DNA of 56,777 nt, taken from NCBI GenBank assembly GCA_002841995.1, contig PHBS01000003.1:1-56777 (forward strand), in the 5' to 3' direction. Origin of the DNA: Chloroflexi bacterium HGW-Chloroflexi-8. Its GTDB lineage: Bacteria; Chloroflexota; Anaerolineae; Anaerolineales; Anaerolineaceae. The translations under genes and the position numbers were made by a program. Below the pieces are notes generated by a model. The model was given only the letters and a program-made list of their open reading frames with translations. It was not told the origin of the DNA and ran no database searches. Position 1 is the stretch's first letter. Each line of letters opens with the position of its first letter. This document shows positions 53,134 to 56,777 of the stretch, piece by piece.

Positions 53134-53580
53134 TTATTTTTCAGTTTGCCATAAGATTCGGTTAATATGCCCTTTTTGGGACTTTATAAACTTATGCGAC
53201 CGTTGTACGATTTCTTCAAGGATTGGCAGATTTATATCACTAAGCCGCTTGATATAAACACAATACCCAGTAGTTGAATGTTTACCTAACTGAGCCAGTA
53301 ATTCAGAGTGGCGTGCCGTGCCGTCCATCAGATAGATGGTTATCTTTCCTTTTCTTGGATAAAAACCAATTACAAGACTGTCTCCCTCACGCCCGCTGTC
53401 GTATTTGTAATGGTAGCTATCAAACCCAATCGTGCCTACATTCCACTTCTTTGGATTGTGTCCGCTTATTCGCTGCATCATTTCAACCAGCACAAGGGAA
53501 TCCTTTACTGTTTGCTCGTCATTAATTGAAGCAATGTAGTCTTCGCCAGAATTGTTGTTTTTAGGAGTTACTTTGTCCAT
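53134..53580 (-). CDS. DUF1801 family protein, second type
   Basis: The 148-residue protein fits the DUF1801 group with 'MMQRISGHNPKKWNVGTIGFDSYHYKYDSGREGDSLVIGFYPRKGKITIYLMDG' (34-87) and 'LLAQLGKHSTTGYCVYIKRLSDINLPILEEIVQRS' (94-128). The 'iGFGsYhYkYxSGREGDw..vgFsPRK' and 'LGKhktGksClYIKrL' blocks are diagnostic. Function is unknown. It belongs to a different subgroup from the DUF1801 protein at 35406-35870 and shares little sequence with it. No ribosome binding site is evident before the ATG, and the frame has no alternative start nearby. A strong bidirectional hairpin lies 51 bases upstream. Confidence 0.88.
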   Translation of the reverse strand: MDKVTPKNNNSGEDYIASINDEQTVKDSLVLVEMMQRISGHNPKKWNVGTIGFDSYHYKYDSGREGDSLVIGFYPRKGKITIYLMDGTARHSELLAQLGKHSTTGYCVYIKRLSDINLPILEEIVQRSHKFIKSQKGHINRILWQTEK

Positions 53581-53630
53581 AATTCATATTTTATCAACTC
53601 AGTCAAGGGGGTGGTCACTAAAATGAATCC

Positions 53631-53664
53631 AAAAAGCATTCTCCCTGCCAGTAGAATGCTTTTT
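53631..53664. terminator. Bidirectional Rho-independent terminator
   Basis: AAAAAGCATTCT (53631-53642) and AGAATGCTTTTT (53653-53664) form a perfect 12-bp stem with a 10-nt loop. Because A runs and T runs flank both sides, it works in either direction. It would end the AlkD transcript before the DUF1801 gene. Confidence 0.85.
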
Positions 53665-53928
53665 GAAGGAATTTACTTGAATTAGTTTTTGCCGCTAACC
53701 GAACAATATTGGCATCCACTTAAATTTGTATATCGGCTCGGTCCACGTGACAGATGTGAGAGATTCATTCTAGCGGTTACCTTCACAGGCATAGGCGAGA
53801 TTGGGTGAACAACTATAAAGGACGCAGGATCCAGCTCTTAGGGACGCTTCTCCGAAAGTGTGGAATATCACTCACTTGTCTGGTGAAAGCTTTGTTGGGC
53901 TGCTTGGAAATCCAAAGAACTGACTCTA
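53665..53928. other. Intergenic region past the AlkD gene
   Basis: About 260 bases of moderate GC. CCGCTA (about 53690) and TAGCGG (about 53773) face each other across about 75 bases, a weak likeness to a recombination-site arm pair, but the rest does not fit an attC site. No gene is supported. Confidence 0.35.
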
Positions 53929-54678
53929 TCAGTCAACTCGAGCCTTTCGCAGGGTACATATTCGGGTACGTTTTTCAGGGTTCAATCGTTCGATAGTCCA
54001 GGAAAAAGCTTGCGTACCCATTTTATCGCAATGAGTTTCCAGGAATTTTATAATCTCGGCTTCATAAACACGTCCCATCTCGCGCAAAACCCAACCAACT
54101 GCTGCTTGAACATAGGTTCGTTGGTCCTGAATGCAATTTGAAACGAGTGGTAAGACCTGGTTTAAGGGTAGGAAAATTGCATTCTTGTCCCTGTAATGAA
54201 CAAGACTCACCAGAGAAATGCGTCGAAGCCATTCATTATCAGCCAAATTCCAGGATTCAATTTTTGGATAGGCCTCAGCACAATTGCTTTCAAGAATACT
54301 CGAATAAATTTCACTTAATCCATCACGATGACACCAGTTATCGACCCGGTCACTCCATTGGCGAACAACTGGCAAAAGACCGGAGCTGACCTTCTTCCTT
54401 ACAATTGGTGTGTAATACGCAAGGCCAGCGAAAAGGACATCCCCATACGGCGAAGTTTTCCAGAGTGCATCCCATACTTCTAGCACCTGCTCTTCTGGCA
54501 GATGGTAAAAAGAGAACCCTTGCTTGACATGGCCTCTTAGTTTTGGAAAAGTGACCCCAAGATGCGTGAGTTGCAAACCGCGATCCCGTTGAACGGCTTT
54601 ATCGCGTTCCGCATTATCCAGAAAGGTCAGTGCTTCTAATACTTCACTGTGAAATTTTTGAAAAAGAATGCCGTCCAT
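53929..54678 (-). CDS. alkD: AlkD-like DNA alkylation repair protein
   Basis: The 249-residue protein is all-helical with HEAT-like repeats, as in AlkC/AlkD glycosylases: 'EEQVLEVWDALWKTSPYGDVLFAGLAYY' (62-89), 'WSDRVDNWCHRDGLSEIYSSIL' (108-129), 'ADNEWLRRISLVSLVHYRDK' (146-165), 'YVQAAVGWVLREMGRV' (189-204). Trp115 and Asp119, four residues apart, match the Trp109/Asp113 pair of Bacillus AlkD; Arg152/153 and Trp196 match the other key positions. AlkD removes positively charged alkylated bases such as 3-methyladenine and 7-methylguanine without flipping them. The remainder of the residues fits the usual size of 225-250. No ribosome binding site is obvious. A lipoprotein gene lies 46 bases upstream on the same strand. 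Confidence 0.87.
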   Translation of the reverse strand: MDGILFQKFHSEVLEALTFLDNAERDKAVQRDRGLQLTHLGVTFPKLRGHVKQGFSFYHLPEEQVLEVWDALWKTSPYGDVLFAGLAYYTPIVRKKVSSGLLPVVRQWSDRVDNWCHRDGLSEIYSSILESNCAEAYPKIESWNLADNEWLRRISLVSLVHYRDKNAIFLPLNQVLPLVSNCIQDQRTYVQAAVGWVLREMGRVYEAEIIKFLETHCDKMGTQAFSWTIERLNPEKRTRICTLRKARVD

Positions 54679-54724
54679 ATTGATGGTTGGATTGTTTGCC
54701 TAAGAATGCCTGGTTGACCAGCTG

Positions 54725-55204
54725 TTATTTGAAACCGCGGAAAATGCCATCCGGGTCGGCTGCATCGGCGAACTCGTTGTAGTCCATGTTTGCAAGGGAT
54801 AAGTTATTTTCCACTGCCCATACCTCGGATGGAATAACGCGAAAGGTCTTCCCTTCCGGATTGAACGGATCCAGAACCAAAACAGGATGTTCCTCAGCGG
54901 TCATTGCCATTGCGTCTGCCACAAAAATGCAGCCATACGCATCCAGATCGGGAAAGCTCTGCAATAATCCTTGTCCGCTTACCCCGTCATATTGCGGATC
55001 GTCGAAGAAGTGAACATTGGCAGAAAACCCCATGAAATTTTTCGCCACAACCTCCCGTTTTATCTTTTTCCAGGTTGCATTATCTGTAAAGTCGGTGCGT
55101 ATGATAGGTGTGGCATCGTTTCTGATGAGATCATCCATCTGACCTCCACAAGCTATTAAAGATACGGAAAATATCAAGGTGATGATAAAGATGAAATAGC
55201 GCAT
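54725..55204 (-). CDS. DUF6924-domain lipoprotein
   Basis: From the ATG at 55204 the product has 159 residues, with a signal peptide 'MRYFIFIITLIFSVSLIACGG' and Cys19 in a good LIAC lipobox. The mature part carries a DUF6924-type domain: 'IRTDFTDNATWKKIKREVVA', 'VHFFDDPQYDGVSGQGLLQ', 'GCIFVADAMAMTAEEHPVLVLDP', 'FRVIPSEVWAVENNLSLANMDYNEFADAADPDGIFRGF'. That domain is usually found in cytoplasmic proteins of Actinobacteria, where it is uncharacterised; the version here is anchored outside. The TTG at 55216 would add residues before the signal and is disfavoured. Its gene begins a stretch of higher GC than most of the window. Confidence 0.78.
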   Translation of the reverse strand: MRYFIFIITLIFSVSLIACGGQMDDLIRNDATPIIRTDFTDNATWKKIKREVVAKNFMGFSANVHFFDDPQYDGVSGQGLLQSFPDLDAYGCIFVADAMAMTAEEHPVLVLDPFNPEGKTFRVIPSEVWAVENNLSLANMDYNEFADAADPDGIFRGFK

Positions 55205-55251
55205 ATTTGCTGCCAAACGATCTGCGTTATCAGCGGGTTCTCGGGTCGGTG

Positions 55252-55734
55252 TCAGTCCTGATTATCCTTGATCACCCGAGCAAAAGTCGCCAGTGTGAGC
55301 GAACGTGCCTGGGCGAATCCGGCAATCCAGCGGGCTTCCTTGGGCGAAATCATAAACAGTGAGAAGTCACCCAGGGAAAAAAGCGATGCCGCATCTGGAA
55401 AACGTGTCAGGTACGTCTTCCGGGCTGTGGGATATTCCGGCGCATCAAGAGCAAGCTGGTACGCTGTTCCAAGAAGTGTGATCCGGGGAATTGCCAGCGG
55501 TGACAATCCGGCTTGTTCGATCCCACTGATCAACAGACTGACGCGCGGATCCACTAGCATATCCTGAGTATGGGCGGCCAAGCGGCTGACGTGGATTATG
55601 AACGCGGGAACATCCTTCAAAATTGCGAAGGGCACCATTGACACATACGGTGCACCGGAATGCAGCGTACCCAACGCCGCTGTGTTGCGGCTGTTCAGTA
55701 ATGTTCGAAGATTGTCTGCCTGTTCGTCGTTCAT
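55252..55734 (-). CDS. HugZ/PPOX-class flavin-binding-like protein
   Basis: The 160-residue protein has the split-barrel pattern of PPOX proteins: 'TLLNSRNTAALGTLHSGAPYVSMVPFAIL' (11-39), 'AFIIHVSRLAAHTQDMLVDPRVSLLISG' (44-71), which is the block that contacts the flavin phosphate, and 'PRITLLGTAYQL' (about 83-94). The C-terminal 'FSLFMISPKEARWIAGFAQARSLT' matches the HugZ-type haem utilisation relatives ('ARyVgGFGxAxxi'). It may thus bind FMN or haem. GGAGGGT lies before the ATG. It is in the GC-richer end of the window with small genes of the same strand on both sides. Confidence 0.85.
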   Translation of the reverse strand: MNDEQADNLRTLLNSRNTAALGTLHSGAPYVSMVPFAILKDVPAFIIHVSRLAAHTQDMLVDPRVSLLISGIEQAGLSPLAIPRITLLGTAYQLALDAPEYPTARKTYLTRFPDAASLFSLGDFSLFMISPKEARWIAGFAQARSLTLATFARVIKDNQD

Positions 55735-55782
55735 TTTATATGTACCCTCCAGGTTAGGTTGATGCTGGTTGCCGGCTTTGTC

Positions 55783-56463
55783 TCAATCTGCCGGCCAAGG
55801 CGCACCGGTTTGAAGCGCGCTGGCATATTCCTGCAGACGCTCATCGTCATGCCCGCGGATTTGCGTTAGAAAGGGAAAATCCTCAGGCGTGACGGTCAAT
55901 TTCGCCAACGGTTGAACCGGCTCGAAGCTGGCGAGCTGGGCAATGTGAACCTGGTTTTCACCAAACGGCATAGGAGCTTGTGAGGTAAAGGGTTTGCGTG
56001 GCAGGAGATAGACGGTGCCTGTGCGCCAGGGCTGGTTTGTTAGCGCAGTCTGACTGACCGAGAACACATAATACGGACCATGCAGCGTGCCAGTTGGTTC
56101 AGCCAGACGAACGCAAGCATTGGTGATCGAACGCACGCGGTCGCGGTCGACGATAGCAAAGAACATAGCCCAAAGACCGTCCGAGGCGGCATAGACTGCT
56201 TTCTGATTGCCGAAATCGTTCAGGTCATTCGACTGACGCGGTTCAAAGCGGGCAATATCGGGGTTGCCTGAACCGTGTAAAGCCATGTCTCCCTGATCGG
56301 CAATATAACACAGGAACTGCCACTTCGGTTGGGACAAGGTGTACTGGATGGTTGGGCACCCGCTGATCTGCAGGGTTGCCTGGAGCAGCTCATCAAAAGT
56401 ATCCCGTGTTTTTTCGTCGAGAGGTGCATCGGGGCGTGTCAGCCAATAGTCAGGTAATTGCAT
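55783..56463 (-). CDS. Conserved hypothetical protein with HGS motif
   Basis: The 226-residue protein is soluble. A notable stretch is 'DMALHGSGNPDIARFEPRQSNDLNDFGNQKAVYAASDGLWAMFFAIVDR' (59-107), which resembles the H-G-[ST] plus 'P..s.d..g.....VYATsD...A.ffa' arrangement of a widespread bacterial family of unknown function that could be an ADP-ribosyl-type or lyase fold. The C-terminus has 'FPFLTQIRGHDDERLQEYASALQTG'. No ribosome binding site is clear. High GC compared with the window. Role not known. Confidence 0.7.
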   Translation of the reverse strand: MQLPDYWLTRPDAPLDEKTRDTFDELLQATLQISGCPTIQYTLSQPKWQFLCYIADQGDMALHGSGNPDIARFEPRQSNDLNDFGNQKAVYAASDGLWAMFFAIVDRDRVRSITNACVRLAEPTGTLHGPYYVFSVSQTALTNQPWRTGTVYLLPRKPFTSQAPMPFGENQVHIAQLASFEPVQPLAKLTVTPEDFPFLTQIRGHDDERLQEYASALQTGAPWPAD

Positions 56464-56540
56464 ATTTCATGCTTTTACAATCTTCGCTGGTGACTCATTG
56501 CGACAATGAACGAGCGTCTGCAATTATGTTCTATATCCTT

Positions 56541-56777
56541 TCATAGCGCAGGCCGGTCGGATTTCCATCTGCTGAGTGATGTGAGCTGGATCTGCTTTGC
56601 AAGAGCGTAAGCAGTCGATAAGTCGCTGTCGCTTTCCACGAGCACGCGTCCGAAAACAAGCACCGAATTGTTTGGCGAGGATATTTGCGTCATACCACTC
56701 GGCAACTGTCCATTCCAGCCGGGACCACTCACCAGATAGTCGCCTGCTTGCGTTCCAGTGGCACGTTTGCCAACGTA
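56541..56777 (-). CDS. DUF1254-domain protein, start outside window, apparently short at its 3' end
   Basis: The minus-strand frame enters from the window edge: YVGKRATGTQAGDYLVSGPG, then 'WNGQLPSGMTQISSPNNSVLVFGRVLVESDSDLSTAYALAKQIQLTSLSRW' and stops after KSDRPAL. This is the end of a DUF1254 domain (aGdYlivGPgWxGxvPxG, sPTxxvxvigRt, LtPLsxW). Family members normally continue about 250 residues into a DUF1214 domain; here the stop follows at once. So the gene is truncated or a stand-alone DUF1254 form. High GC. The 5' part is outside the window. Confidence 0.75.
   Translation of the reverse strand, partial: YVGKRATGTQAGDYLVSGPGWNGQLPSGMTQISSPNNSVLVFGRVLVESDSDLSTAYALAKQIQLTSLSRWKSDRPAL

Noticed and set aside
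53690-53780. Possible integron attC-like site (CCGCTA ... TAGCGG) and GTTAGGT strings near 33652 and 51951
   Set aside because: The many one-gene units made a cassette array tempting, but the core-site pairs RYYYAAC/GTTRRRY with proper spacing are not present, and there is no integrase in the window.

Overview
The window looks like part of a bacterial chromosome. It is AT-rich overall (by eye about 40% GC) and carries many monocistronic or two-to-three gene units, mostly on the minus strand. The gene mix points to the phylum Chloroflexota, most likely an Anaerolineae-type genome: tandem-domain GNAT acetyltransferases, a large GT-C-like membrane protein with a C-terminal helical-repeat tail, a Tat-exported DUF362 protein next to a NapH-type polyferredoxin, a short 'GINVLPGSFM' membrane protein, a squalene-cyclase-like toroid protein, several lipoproteins and many single-domain DUF proteins. 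This assignment is inference from gene content; no rRNA, tRNA or phylogenetic marker is present.

Layout. 1-3.6 kb: a GNAT gene cut by the window edge, DUF1697, DegV and a membrane protein. 4.3-7.8 kb: a DegT-like PLP enzyme followed by a GT-C-like glycosyltransferase, a possible surface-glycan pair. 7.9-13.7 kb: small membrane, VOC, VF530, lipoprotein, YwqK-like and DUF4256 genes, then a LuxR-DUF805 fusion. 13.8-21.7 kb: PPOX, FrnE-like DsbA, aldo/keto reductase, cytochrome P450, a group II PLP decarboxylase, a PhnB-like protein and the toroid protein; the P450/decarboxylase part is visibly richer in GC. 22-26.8 kb: DUF4265, an M23 peptidase, a three-gene operon of two related small proteins flanking an SRPBCC protein behind a 25-bp palindrome, and a truncated GNAT gene. 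27-29.8 kb: katG with a PerR-type regulator and a perfect 9-1-9 Fur/PerR-like box. 30-36.4 kb: a large nucleotidyltransferase-like protein, a DEDDh exonuclease, a lipoprotein nucleoside hydrolase, a tandem GNAT protein, a decayed alpha/beta hydrolase, DUF1801 and a divergent MarR gene. 36.5-39.7 kb: polyferredoxin, DUF362 and an F420-type nitroreductase. 40.2-43.5 kb: DUF2200, an autoregulated membrane protein/XRE pair, DUF4287 and two pseudogenes. 43.6-47.8 kb: a plus-strand run of five genes ending in a class C beta-lactamase-like hydrolase and a membrane-anchored alpha/beta hydrolase. 48.4-56.8 kb: AraC-DinB fusion, PEP-mutase-like enzyme, NTF2-like, DUF1801, AlkD, a DUF6924 lipoprotein, PPOX and a DUF1254 fragment, with rising GC at the end.

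How it works together. There is no single large pathway. The region looks like accessory genome built from stress, detoxification and small regulatory units: PerR/KatG for peroxide, AlkD for alkylated bases, VOC/PPOX/DDN/SRPBCC proteins for small-molecule chemistry, and several self-contained regulator-plus-partner units. At least four genes are visibly decayed (hydrolase at 35 kb, CPBP protease at 42 kb, an ORF with two TAG stops at 43 kb, a frameshifted operon gene at 24 kb), so turnover is active. No transposase, integrase, CRISPR array or RNA gene was recognised. The best leads for undescribed biology are the SRPBCC 'sandwich' operon with its palindrome, the membrane/XRE module whose operator covers its own promoter, the LuxR-DUF805 fusion, the nucleotidyltransferase-like protein, the DegT/GT-C pair and the five-gene hydrolase run.
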